The notes beneath the pieces were generated by a model. That model saw only the letters and a program-made list of their open reading frames with translations, ran no database searches and had not been told where the DNA came from. A stretch of DNA of 64,000 nucleotides from Streptomyces albus subsp. albus. GTDB taxonomy: Bacteria; Actinomycetota; Actinomycetes; Streptomycetales; Streptomycetaceae. Position numbers and translations under genes: made by a program. The stretch covers positions 186,001 through 250,000 of the forward strand of contig NZ_JOID01000002.1 in NCBI RefSeq assembly GCF_000719865.1, in the 5' to 3' direction. Shown here piece after piece: positions 16,742 to 25,222 of the stretch (positions are counted from its first letter, which is position 1; each line of letters opens with the position of its first letter).

Positions 16742-19700
16742 TCAGCGGCGGGAGTCGCGGAGCCTGCCGATCCGTTCGCGCTCCTGGCGGAGTTCGGCAC
16801 GCAGCAGCCGGGACATCGGACCGAGCAGCACCCGGGCCAGCTCGTCCAGTCGGCCGTTGTCCCTCAGCAGCCGCATGGTCGGGTGGAACAGCAGCCGGGC
16901 CAGCTTGTCCCTCCTCTCCTTGTCCTTGCGGATCCGCCGCAGCAGTGGTGCCAGCAACAGACCGGCGAGCTGGTCGAGTTGGTCGCTCGTCAGCGAATCC
17001 GGGGCGAAGCCGGGACCGGGGCCGCCCCGCGGTCCCGCCGCTGCGGGGGACGGCGGCCGCGGTGCTGCGGGCGCCGCTACGGCTGCCTCGCGCTGCACGA
17101 CCGTGACACCGGGCGGCTGCCGCCGCTCCGGCTCCCGTCCGGCCGGTGAGCCGTCCTCCCGGGCACCGGCGTCAGCGGCGCGCTGGAGCGGCAGCGGGAC
17201 GAGCGGAGCGGCGGACGCCGCCCTGAGCGGCACGCCGGACCCCGGCCGTCCGGGGCCGTGCCCGGCCCCGTGCGGTCCGGGCGCGTGGCGTCCGGGTCCG
17301 GGCGGTGTCCGGACCGGCGCGGCGAGCCCCGCGCGCTGCACCGCCGGCGCACCGGCCGGACCGACCGCTCCGGGACCGGTCCGCGCGCCGGCCGGGCGGT
17401 CGCTCCGCCCCGCTCCGGGGCCGGGCGCCGTTCCGGTACGGGCAACCCGGGAACGCGGCTCGCCGAGCCCGGCCACGGGCCGCGCGGCGCCGGCCGGGTC
17501 CGGCCGGTAGGGCGTGGTGACCAGCCGCTGCACGGGGGTGGCAGCGGCCTCCGTCAGTGCTCCCGTCGCCGGGGAAGGGGAACCCGCCGCACGGCGCGGG
17601 CCGGAGTGCGCCACGGGTTCGGAGGCGGACGGGCCCGTCCCGGGGCCGGAAGCGGACGGACCGGCCCCGGCGGTGCGCGGCGCGGCCGGCGCGGCGGACA
17701 GCCGCTGGACCGTCGTTCCCCCGGCTGCGGGTGTGGCGCCGCCGCCCTGTCCGCCGGGCGTTCCCGGGGACCGGGCCGCCCGCGACGCGTTCCCGGGGGC
17801 CGCGAGGGGTGCGGCAGGGCCGGGCGCCACCGGCCCGCCCGGCGCCCCGGCCGGGGAGGCACCGGCCGCGTCCGGGGCGGCGGCGAGCCGCTGGACGGGC
17901 AGCGGGTCCGCAGCCGGCGGGCTCGCGGGGCTGATCGGAGCGGTGAACGAGGAGTTGGCCCGGTCGGCGCCACCGGTTCCGTCGGTCCCTTCGGCGCCAC
18001 CGGACGACGGCGCGTCGGCGGAGGGCGCCGGCGCCGCGCCCGGTGCGGGGACGGGGGATCCCCCGGCGGTGGACGGGCGAGGGGCGGGCCCGGCCGCGGC
18101 GGCGCGCTGCACGGGCATCGGCGTCTGCCCGGCGGACGGCACGGAGCCCTTCGGCGCCTGTCCGGCGCCGGGTGACGGGGCGGCGGCACGCGGCGCGGCC
18201 TCTCCGGCGCCCGGCACACCCGGGCCCGCAGTCCGCTCGCCGGACCGGGAGGGATGGCCGGACACCCGTCGCCGCACGCTGCCGTCCGGTCGGACGGCCG
18301 AAGATGCGTCCGGCGAAACCGACTTCGAGGGTGCGGCGCTTCCCGCGGCGTCCGCGCGGGGCCCCCGCCCGGCCGCCCGGACCGGGCCGTCGCCGGCGGC
18401 GGAACCCGGCACTCCGGACCGCCGGGAGCCGGGCGCGGTGGCGGACCGCTGCACGGCCGCCCGCCCGCCGTCCGTACCCGCCGTGTCCGTCGTCGTTGCC
18501 GGCGTCGCCGTACGCGCGACGGCCGGGCCGCTGCCGGAAAGACCCGGCCCGGCAGCCCGGTCACCCGGGCGGGAGGCTTCCGCCGCGCCGGACGGTGTGC
18601 CGTGACCGGTCCGGGGTGCCGAACTCCGCTGTACCGGGGAGGGGACGGCCGCGCCCCGCGCGCCAGGGGGCGGCGGCGGGACGCGGCCGGGGCCGGGATC
18701 ACCGGCCCGTCTGGAGGGCGCCCGGTCACCGGGCTCGGCGGCCGGAGCGGTGGGAGCGGACCCCCGCGCACCGTTCGTCGCGCCGCCGTTCGCCGCACCG
18801 CCGTCCGTGCCGCCCGGCCGCTCACCCGCGGCCGAGGGGGACGACGCGTGCGCACGGGCACGGCGCTGCACGGGTGCGGCCGCGCCCGCGCCTCCGGACG
18901 GCCCGTGCGGGGCCGCCGTCGTCACGGGGCCCGGCACGCCGTCCGTGCCGCCGCGCCGGCCGAGGGCGTCACGGAGCCGTGCGCCGACGCCCCGGCCGCG
19001 CCGGGGGCCGGGGGAGTCCGGGGCCGGGGCGGGACCACCGCCGGTCTCACCGGCTCCGGACCCGCTCGGACGCGCCGCCGGAATGGAATCGGAGGCCGCG
19101 AGGGCCCGGGACGGCGCGACAGGGCGCCGGTCCGGCAGGACCGGCCCGGCTTCCGCCCGCGGTAAGCCTGTTGTGGCGGCCGTGCCCCGACCGACGGCCC
19201 CGCCCGGGGCCCGCCCCGCCGGGGATTCGTCGCGGGCCGCCCGGTACGCGGGCGCGGGGTCGAGGCGGCGCATGCGGACCGCCGGCGCCGCGGCGGAACG
19301 CTGCACGGAGGGCAGACCGGCCGGGTCGCCGCCGGCGAGCCGGATCGGCCGTGCCGTGGCCAGCGGCCGGACCGGAGGGGGCGTCACGCGGACGGCGGGC
19401 GCGGAGCGGGTGGCGGAGGGCGCGGTGGGACCGGAGCCCGGCTCCGTGGCAGCAGCGGTTCCCGGGGCGGCGGTCGGAGCGGACGCGGCCGGTGCGCTCC
19501 CCGAGCCGGAACCCGAACCCGGAACCGAGCCGGAACCCGAACCGGAGCCCGGCCTGGCGCTCGCACCGCCGCCGGCCGTGCCGGCCGCACCGGAGAGCTG
19601 TCCGGCCGCTTCCCCGCCGGACGGGCCATCGGCGCGCCGCACCGGTCCCGTCGCGGAACCGGTCGGTCCCGCAGGGGAGTCCGGGGCGGCGGCACGCTGC

Positions 19701-20854
19701 ACCGGGGTGCCCTCACCCGTCGGGGGGCGGGTCAGCCGTTTGGCACCGGCGGGCGGGCCGGCCACCGGCGCGCCGAGCGACGGCCGTCCGCGCGCGGCCT
19801 CGCCGGACCGGTGGGCCGTCACGGGCACGGAGGGCGACGACGGCACGGAGGGGGCGGAATCCGGGCGGGAGCCGTTCCCGGCACGCGGCCCCGCGCCGGA
19901 GCCGGGGCCGCCCGGGCCCTCGGTCCTCGCGGAGCGGTGCACGGTCACCGGGGCGGCGGTGGAAGAAAGGGGCGCGGAAGGGGCGGCCGAAGCCGAAGTG
20001 CCGCTCCCCGCAGGGGTGTTCGGGCCCCGCAGCCCGGCTTCCCCCGCGGATGCCGTCCGGGCGGCGACGGGCAGCGCGCGCAGGCCGTCCGCCGACAGGG
20101 TGCCACCGCGCGCGGCGGTGGTCAGCGCGGGCCCGGGCCGGCCGGTGCCGGGAGACGTACGGACCGGAGCCACGGCGGGTCCGGTCGGCCGCGCCGCCGC
20201 CACAGCCCGCTGGACCGCCTGCTCCGGAGCGGCCGCCGGCGCGTGCGCGGAGGGTGCGGCGGCCCTCCCCGGAGCGCCGGGAGTCCCGGCGCCGGGAGAA
20301 CCCGGAGCACCCTTGCCGGCCGGGCCCGGCCGCGCCGGACCGGCGGAGGCAGCCGCCGGTGCGGAGCCGTCCGCGCCGCGGCTGCTGAGCAGGCCGTGGA
20401 TGATCCCCGTCGGCGCGTCGTCGAGGACCGCGTGCGAGAGGCCCGGCCCGGAGAAGGAGGGGTTCTGCCAGGTCCGCAGCGTGCGGCCGAAGTCCGTGGA
20501 CGCCACCGGCCCGCCGTGGGCCGTCGTCCGCTGGATCGGCGGCAGCGCGGACCGGTCACCCGGGTGGTGCGTGCCACCGCCCGGACGACCGGCCGGGGCC
20601 GGAGCCCCGTGTCCCGGGACGCCGGGAGCCGTATCGGGTCCCCCTCCCCGCGCCCCGGAAGAAGCGGCGGAAGCCGTGCCCGGCTCCGCGCCGGCGGAAC
20701 CCCCGAGCGGAGCCGACGGCCCGGAGGCCGACGGCGCGGGGGAGGACGGCGAGGGGGACGGCGCCCCCGCGCCGGTGGCCGCGCCGGCCCCGGCGCCCGC
20801 GCGGTCACCGGGACCGCCGGCACCGCGCCCCCGCAGCCGGTCGAGGATTCCCAC
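16742..20854 (-). CDS. Giant disordered VQR-repeat eCIS protein (tape-measure/scaffold candidate)
   Basis: 1370 residues, almost all Ala/Pro/Gly/Ser. Only two stretches look folded: around residues 110-150 (FGRTLRTWQNPSFSGPGLSHAV, PTGIIHGLLSS) and the last about 95 residues (SLTSDQLDQLAGLLLAPLLRRIRKDKERRDKLARLLF... RLLRAELRQERERIGRLR), which are amphipathic helices. About 14 [VIL]QR motifs recur, at roughly 105, 212, 383, 514, 662, 738, 798, 913, 985, 1048, 1106, 1170, 1221 and 1251, becoming denser toward the C-terminus. The gene sits between the hub chaperone and second tube genes, where a tape measure could be. GTG start after GAGGGGGAACG. Role inferred; reading frame supported by codon bias. 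Confidence 0.75.
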   Translation of the reverse strand: MGILDRLRGRGAGGPGDRAGAGAGAATGAGAPSPSPSSPAPSASGPSAPLGGSAGAEPGTASAASSGARGGGPDTAPGVPGHGAPAPAGRPGGGTHHPGDRSALPPIQRTTAHGGPVASTDFGRTLRTWQNPSFSGPGLSHAVLDDAPTGIIHGLLSSRGADGSAPAAASAGPARPGPAGKGAPGSPGAGTPGAPGRAAAPSAHAPAAAPEQAVQRAVAAARPTGPAVAPVRTSPGTGRPGPALTTAARGGTLSADGLRALPVAARTASAGEAGLRGPNTPAGSGTSASAAPSAPLSSTAAPVTVHRSARTEGPGGPGSGAGPRAGNGSRPDSAPSVPSSPSVPVTAHRSGEAARGRPSLGAPVAGPPAGAKRLTRPPTGEGTPVQRAAAPDSPAGPTGSATGPVRRADGPSGGEAAGQLSGAAGTAGGGASARPGSGSGSGSVPGSGSGSGSAPAASAPTAAPGTAAATEPGSGPTAPSATRSAPAVRVTPPPVRPLATARPIRLAGGDPAGLPSVQRSAAAPAVRMRRLDPAPAYRAARDESPAGRAPGGAVGRGTAATTGLPRAEAGPVLPDRRPVAPSRALAASDSIPAARPSGSGAGETGGGPAPAPDSPGPRRGRGVGARLRDALGRRGGTDGVPGPVTTAAPHGPSGGAGAAAPVQRRARAHASSPSAAGERPGGTDGGAANGGATNGARGSAPTAPAAEPGDRAPSRRAGDPGPGRVPPPPPGARGAAVPSPVQRSSAPRTGHGTPSGAAEASRPGDRAAGPGLSGSGPAVARTATPATTTDTAGTDGGRAAVQRSATAPGSRRSGVPGSAAGDGPVRAAGRGPRADAAGSAAPSKSVSPDASSAVRPDGSVRRRVSGHPSRSGERTAGPGVPGAGEAAPRAAAPSPGAGQAPKGSVPSAGQTPMPVQRAAAAGPAPRPSTAGGSPVPAPGAAPAPSADAPSSGGAEGTDGTGGADRANSSFTAPISPASPPAADPLPVQRLAAAPDAAGASPAGAPGGPVAPGPAAPLAAPGNASRAARSPGTPGGQGGGATPAAGGTTVQRLSAAPAAPRTAGAGPSASGPGTGPSASEPVAHSGPRRAAGSPSPATGALTEAAATPVQRLVTTPYRPDPAGAARPVAGLGEPRSRVARTGTAPGPGAGRSDRPAGARTGPGAVGPAGAPAVQRAGLAAPVRTPPGPGRHAPGPHGAGHGPGRPGSGVPLRAASAAPLVPLPLQRAADAGAREDGSPAGREPERRQPPGVTVVQREAAVAAPAAPRPPSPAAAGPRGGPGPGFAPDSLTSDQLDQLAGLLLAPLLRRIRKDKERRDKLARLLFHPTMRLLRDNGRLDELARVLLGPMSRLLRAELRQERERIGRLRDSRR

Positions 20855-20863
20855 CGTTCCCCC

Positions 20864-21022
20864 TCACCCCTCCGCGCCGGCGCGCGTGACGAGCTCCGCG
20901 ATCCGGCGGGCGTAGGCCCGCCGGTCGCCGTGTTCCAGATCGAGAATGTCGTCCAGCGTCCAGTGGAAGTGGTAGGCGATGTACGCGACCTCCTCATGGA
21001 TACGGTCGGTCGCGTACGTCAC
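20864..21022 (-). CDS. Small eCIS protein, DUF6760-like
   Basis: A 52-residue protein (MTYATDRIHEEVAYIAYHFH..., ending RRIAELVTRAGAEG). Proteins of this size and sequence occur between the hub chaperone and the next gene in Streptomyces eCIS clusters. The core TDRIHEEVAYIAYHFHWTLDD is helical and acidic. GTG start is fixed by a GTGA overlap with the chaperone stop; its stop is ten bases before the giant gene's GTG. Function unknown, probably in baseplate assembly. Confidence 0.8.
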   Translation of the reverse strand: MTYATDRIHEEVAYIAYHFHWTLDDILDLEHGDRRAYARRIAELVTRAGAEG

Positions 21023-21507
21023 GATTCCCCCAGGCGGCTCCCGCCGAGTTCGACCTCGAACGGCTGCTCGCAGTGCGGGCAGGTCACCCCGGCGCGGGTG
21101 TGCCCCTCGGCGTTGACCTGGCGGTAGAAGTCCTGCAGAAAGGCCAGGTCGGAGGCGAAGAGCTGCTCCACGATCCCGTCGTGCACCGCCGGCAGCGTGC
21201 CCAGCCGGGTGATGACCCGGCTGAGCAGCACCACCGACAGATAGGCCGGGTTCTCCTGGACCCGTACGTCCCGCAGCGGGACCAGCTCGTCGCGGGCCGT
21301 CGCCAGCCGCATCACGCCGTGCCGGTGCACCGCGCCCGCGTCGTCCACGTAGCCGCGCGGCAGTTCGAACTCGAACTCGGTCTGCAGCTGCCGCCGCTGC
21401 TGCCGCGCGGGGGGCGGGGCCGGGGCGGTGCCGATGGCCGCCCGCTCCTCGGCGCTCAGCGCGTCGGGAGCGGAGGGCGCGGCGAGCCCGCTGACGGAAC
21501 GACGCAT
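21019..21507 (-). CDS. T4-type baseplate hub assembly chaperone-like protein
   Basis: 162 residues. The conserved part runs from about 45 (TEFEFELPRGYVDDAGAVHRHGVMRLATARDELVPLRD) through AYLSVVLLSRVITRLG to DLAFLQDFYRQVNAEG. A CPHC pair near the C-terminus (TCPHCEQPFEVELGGS) suggests a half zinc-ribbon. It corresponds to the tail/hub assembly chaperone found just after the tube gene in Streptomyces eCIS. TGATG overlap with the tube gene and GTGA overlap with the small gene downstream. Confidence 0.82.
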   Translation of the reverse strand: MRRSVSGLAAPSAPDALSAEERAAIGTAPAPPPARQQRRQLQTEFEFELPRGYVDDAGAVHRHGVMRLATARDELVPLRDVRVQENPAYLSVVLLSRVITRLGTLPAVHDGIVEQLFASDLAFLQDFYRQVNAEGHTRAGVTCPHCEQPFEVELGGSRLGES

Positions 21508-21950
21508 CAGTCCATGACCAGTTCTTCGTAGGTGATGGTCACGGTCTCGGTGAGCGCGGACGCCTCGCCGGCCTTCACCGTGCTGGTGTCCACCTTGCGG
21601 GCCCACGCCTGGCGCAGGTTGTACCGCTTGACCGGGTTGTTCTCGTAGTCCATCACCACGATCGTGGCGTTCTTGCGGGCGGAGGCCATGGTGCCCGCCA
21701 TGGAGGTGTCGATCCACTCGCTGAAGACGGACGACTGGGTCGCGCCGCGCACGACGGTGACCTCACCGGCCTTGGCCACGCCCGGCATCTTCTTCGTGAC
21801 CGGCTTGCCCTGTTCGGACACCTGCATGTACTCGATGACGTCCTGCTCCCGGGTCAGCCCGCTGACCTCCTGCAGGAACTCGACCATGACACCGTCGATC
21901 TGGATGCCGAAATTGTGTGAGGTGAGGGCGTCACCTGGCTGCAGACTCAT
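21507..21950 (-). CDS. eCIS inner tube protein (gp19 family)
   Basis: 147 residues: MSLQPGDALTSHNFGIQIDGVMVEFLQEVSGL, VIEYMQVSEQGKPVTKKMPG, GEVTVVRGAT, and ALTETVTITYEELVMD. This is the phage-tube/Hcp-like fold that stacks as hexamers inside the sheath. A GAAGGA ribosome site precedes the ATG. It follows the sheath gene by 153 bp, the standard order, and would be among the most abundant products. Confidence 0.95.
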   Translation of the reverse strand: MSLQPGDALTSHNFGIQIDGVMVEFLQEVSGLTREQDVIEYMQVSEQGKPVTKKMPGVAKAGEVTVVRGATQSSVFSEWIDTSMAGTMASARKNATIVVMDYENNPVKRYNLRQAWARKVDTSTVKAGEASALTETVTITYEELVMD

Positions 21951-22103
21951 GGAGCTGTGGTCCTTCTACTCGTTCCGCCGGCACACGACGCGGCGGACTT
22001 CCCGTGTCCTCCCCGGGGTCCGGGAAGGTGCGACGGCTGATGGCTGACTGACGGATGGCCGGGGGAGCCGGCGCGCCCACGGCGGCGCCGCGCGGCTCAC
22101 TGC

Positions 22104-23723
22104 TCACTCGTCGAGCTGGCCGCCGCCGTCGGAGAACTGCGCCAGCCGGAAGATCACGAACTCGGCCGGCTTGACCGGTGACACACCGATCTCGCAGATG
22201 ACGCGCCCGAGGTCCACCGACTCCGGGGGGTTGGTCTCCTCGTCGCACTTGACGTAGTACGCGTCCTCCGGGCGGGCGCCGAACAGGGCGCCGCTGCGCC
22301 ACTCGTTGACGAGGAACGCCGAGATGTTCCGCCGGATCCGGGCCCACAGCGCGTGGTCGTTGGGCTCGAACACCACCCACTGGGTGCCGATCAGGATCGA
22401 CTCCTCCAGGTAGTTGAAGTACCGGCGGACGTTGAGGTAGCGCCAGGCCGGGTCGGAGGAGAGGGTGCGGGCGCCCCAGACGCGGATGCCGCGGCCGGGG
22501 AAGGCCCGGATGCAGTTGACGCCGACGGGGTTGAGCAGGTCCTGCTCGCCGCGGGTGATCTGCAGCTCCAGGTCGACGGCGCCGCGCACCACCTCGTTGG
22601 CGGGCGCCTTGTGCACGCCGCGCTCGGAGTCGTTGCGCGCCCAGATGCCCGACACGTGGCCGCTCGGCGGCACGAGCCGCGGCTGGCCGGAGGACGGGTC
22701 GAAGACCTTGATCCAGGGGTAGTAGAGCGCCGCGTACTTGGAGTCGTAGCCCGCGGTCTCCTGCCGCCAGACCCGCACCTCGCGGGCGTTGAGCCCCGGC
22801 GGCGGGTCGATGACGGCGACGCGGTCGCCCATCAGCTCGCAGTGCGCGATGAGGCCGAGCTGGACGGCCTTGACCGCCTCCAGGTCGATGGCGCCGCGCT
22901 GGTAGGCCGCCATCAGGTCGGGGACGGCGACCATGGAGATCTCGTCCACGGCCTCCAGACCGCCGAAACCGGTGCGGTCGGCGGAGTCACCGAGGTACTC
23001 GCCCGGTCCGGGATGGCCGTTCGCCGGGGCCACTCCGCCGCGGTCCGCGCCCCGGGTCGCCACGGCGCCGGCCGGGGCGGGCAGCGCCACGGTCTGGTTC
23101 TCGGGACGCGCCAGCTGCGCGGCGGGCGCGGCCTCCTCGACGCTGATCAGCCGGGAGCGCTCGCGCACCTGGGTGACGACGTAGGTGCGGCCGCTCTTCT
23201 TGGCCGTGACGTCGAAGGTCTCGACCGGGCGGTCGCCGTCCTTGACGATCAGCCGGAAGCGCTCGGCGGGCCCCTCGCCCTCCGGGTCGGCGACCTCGAC
23301 GCTCAGCCCGGCACCGCTCTCGCCGGCGGCGATCGCGGCCACCTTGAACTTGCCGAGCTGCTGCGGCTCCCCGGCGGGCAGGGCCGCGGGACCGTCCCCG
23401 GCCGCCCTCTTCCCGTTCGCCGAGCCACCCGCGCCGGCCGTCCCGGACTCCCCGCCGGGCACGCCGCCGACGCGGACGACGTAGGCGGCGCTGCCGCCGT
23501 TGTTGAAGAAGCCGTAGACGGAGTGGGCGAGGAAGTACCCGTCGGTGAAGTCACCGAAGGCCGCCACGTACTGCGTCCAGTTGGTCACCAGCGTCGGTTC
23601 GTTGAGGGGGCCCTCCGGCGCGAGGCCGACGAAGGCCGCCACGGAGGTGCCCACCCCCTCGATGGGACGAGAGCCACTGGCCACCTCCTCCACGTAGACG
23701 CCCGGTGACAGATACGACGGCAT
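22104..23723 (-). CDS. eCIS contractile sheath protein
   Basis: 539 residues starting MPSYLSPGVYVEEVASGSRPIEGVGTSVAAFVG, the hallmark of contractile sheath proteins. The C-terminal domain (IRAFPGRGIRVWGARTLSSD, YLNVRRYFNYLEESILIGTQWVVFEPND, CEIGVSPVKPAEFVIFRLAQ) forms the handshake core. Between about residues 85 and 125 is a Gly/Ala-rich insert, and a larger variable domain follows, likely surface exposed. ATG at 23723 follows GAGGAGAG. It is the first gene of the structural operon and is divergent from the cargo gene. Confidence 0.96.
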   Translation of the reverse strand: MPSYLSPGVYVEEVASGSRPIEGVGTSVAAFVGLAPEGPLNEPTLVTNWTQYVAAFGDFTDGYFLAHSVYGFFNNGGSAAYVVRVGGVPGGESGTAGAGGSANGKRAAGDGPAALPAGEPQQLGKFKVAAIAAGESGAGLSVEVADPEGEGPAERFRLIVKDGDRPVETFDVTAKKSGRTYVVTQVRERSRLISVEEAAPAAQLARPENQTVALPAPAGAVATRGADRGGVAPANGHPGPGEYLGDSADRTGFGGLEAVDEISMVAVPDLMAAYQRGAIDLEAVKAVQLGLIAHCELMGDRVAVIDPPPGLNAREVRVWRQETAGYDSKYAALYYPWIKVFDPSSGQPRLVPPSGHVSGIWARNDSERGVHKAPANEVVRGAVDLELQITRGEQDLLNPVGVNCIRAFPGRGIRVWGARTLSSDPAWRYLNVRRYFNYLEESILIGTQWVVFEPNDHALWARIRRNISAFLVNEWRSGALFGARPEDAYYVKCDEETNPPESVDLGRVICEIGVSPVKPAEFVIFRLAQFSDGGGQLDE

Positions 23724-24063
23724 GCTGGGCTCTCCTCGGGTACGCGATGGGACGGAGCCCAGCGTCACCGAGAACGGCCCCGCCCCGAAACGGCCACGGG
23801 TACCCGGAAGGGGGCATCCGGTGTGCCCCTTGGGGCAGTCGCGCTGCCCGGACCGGCGCGGGGGACGCCCGGCCGCCCCCGTTCCCGCCGGGGCGCGGCC
23901 TTCCCACCCCGGGCCGGGCCGCCCCGCGCGGGCCGGGATCCGCCCGCCGGGGGTGCGCGCGCGACCGCACACTGCCCTCCGGACTGCCCTCCCGGCCCTC
24001 CCCGTCCGCCCGGCCGTCCCGTAGCTGTGGAGCGGACTGCGGACGGACGCGGAAGGGCGGCGA
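23724..24063. promoter_or_regulatory. Divergent promoter region of sheath and cargo genes
   Basis: 340 bp with no gene. It must hold the promoters of the structural operon and of the cargo gene. It contains the 24-nt element at 23825-23848. The rest is GC-rich with no clear -10/-35 I can assign. Confidence 0.6.
23825..23848. promoter_or_regulatory. Shared eCIS element, copy 1
   Basis: GCCCCTTGGGGCAG, five bases, then CTGCC. GGGCAG and CTGCCC form an inverted repeat around TCGCG. The same architecture recurs at 25153-25176. It lies 102 bases before the sheath start and 216 bases before the cargo start. Confidence 0.5.
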
Positions 24064-25089
24064 GTGATGCACGCACGGGACCGGCGGCCGGAGGAGACGG
24101 AGCGGCGAGCGGGCCGGCGGAGCCCGGACCGCCCCGCCGCGGCCCCCGCGGCCGCGCCCCGCGGGCCCGTCACCGAGCCGGCGACGCTCCTGGCCCTCCA
24201 GGGCACGGCCGGGAACGCGGCCGTGGCCCGGATGCTGGCGGAGCGGCACACCGCGCCGGCCGCGCACGGCACGGAAGCCCTCCGGACCCCGGTGCAGCGC
24301 GCGTCGGCGGGCGCGCCACCCGCCGACCTGGCCTCCCAGCCCGCCGCCCCGGCGCAGGCGGGGCAGAGCGGACCGGTCCTGCCCCCCTTGGAGGGGGTCA
24401 GGGACTACGCCCGGAGCGGTCTGAAGCCGGCGGACCCGAAGGCCCAGCAGCAGTTGGAGAAGAGCTTCACCACCCGGTCGGACGGCTCCTTCGAGCGCTT
24501 CGCCGACCCCACCCGGTTCTTCCCGCTCGCCGGACTCGCCCAGGCCGTCAACAAGGCGAACCCCAAAGGGCCGATGGCCACCTCCGGAGGTGCCGCGGAC
24601 TGGGTGAAGAACATCAACAGCCAGCGGGACGACGACCCGGGCTTCCGCCGCAACTGCGTGGACGCCGCCCGGAGTTTCCTGGCCTCCTGGGACGGGCGGC
24701 CCACCGCCGCGGCCGGGGTCGCCGGCGAGGGCGTGGAGGAGGGCGGCAACGACCGCACCGCCGCTTGGCTGGGCACCCGCTGGCGGACCAGTGAGGTGGC
24801 GGAGGCGGAGGAGGGGGCCGAGGCGGGCGGTGTGTGGTCCGCCGTGGAGGGGCGTCTGAAGAGCGGGGGACACGGTTCCTCGGCGATCGTGGTGTTCAAG
24901 CGCACCGAGACCGAACTGGTGCACGCGGTCAACGCGGTCAACTACAAGGGCAAGGTGTACTGGGTGGACGCCCAGATGGGCCGGATCTCGAAGACGCCCA
25001 TGTACAACGGCTCGCTCTTCATGACGATCAGCCTCAGCCCGACCTTCGAGGCGATCGACGAACCACCGCCCATCTCCACGGGGTTGTGA
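24064..25089 (+). CDS. Candidate eCIS cargo: papain-like glutamine-deamidase toxin
   Basis: 341 residues. The basic N-terminus (1-80) is a likely loading signal: LQGTAGNAAVARML (about 45-58) and PVQR (76-79), as in the N-termini of many eCIS-linked proteins. The C-terminal about 160 residues resemble papain-like toxin (Tox-PL/glutamine deamidase) domains: Cys198 in RRNCVDAARS, His287 in LVHAVNAVN, then VYWVDAQMG with Asp302 and Gln304. The Cys-His-Asp order and the HAVNAVN/WVDAQ motifs are the evidence; the family call is by eye. No signal peptide. Divergent from the sheath gene. Starts GTG 24064 or ATG 24067 are equally possible. Target (bacterial or eukaryotic) unknown. Confidence 0.7.
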   Translation: MMHARDRRPEETERRAGRRSPDRPAAAPAAAPRGPVTEPATLLALQGTAGNAAVARMLAERHTAPAAHGTEALRTPVQRASAGAPPADLASQPAAPAQAGQSGPVLPPLEGVRDYARSGLKPADPKAQQQLEKSFTTRSDGSFERFADPTRFFPLAGLAQAVNKANPKGPMATSGGAADWVKNINSQRDDDPGFRRNCVDAARSFLASWDGRPTAAAGVAGEGVEEGGNDRTAAWLGTRWRTSEVAEAEEGAEAGGVWSAVEGRLKSGGHGSSAIVVFKRTETELVHAVNAVNYKGKVYWVDAQMGRISKTPMYNGSLFMTISLSPTFEAIDEPPPISTGL

Positions 25090-25152
25090 ACCCGGGGCGA
25101 GCACGGCCCCCCGCGGCGTCCGCGCCGCCGTCCAAAAAGGCAGCGGCGAAGC

Positions 25153-25176
25153 GCCCTTTGGGGCAGCGGTCCTGCC
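25153..25176 (+). promoter_or_regulatory. Shared eCIS element, copy 2
   Basis: GCCCTTTGGGGCAG, five bases, then CTGCC, matching the element at 23825-23848 in 18 of 19 fixed positions. It ends 46 bases before the GTG of the membrane lectin gene. Confidence 0.5.
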
Positions 25177-25222
25177 TTGTCTCCTGATGACCGGTTCCGG
25201 GGCACTGGCTAGCGTCGGTCGG

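Noticed and set aside
17500..20900. Several long plus-strand frames across the giant VQR gene
   Set aside because: Expected from Ala/Pro/Gly/Arg-rich low complexity on both strands; only the minus frame has [VIL]QR regularity, a folded C-terminus and operon overlaps.
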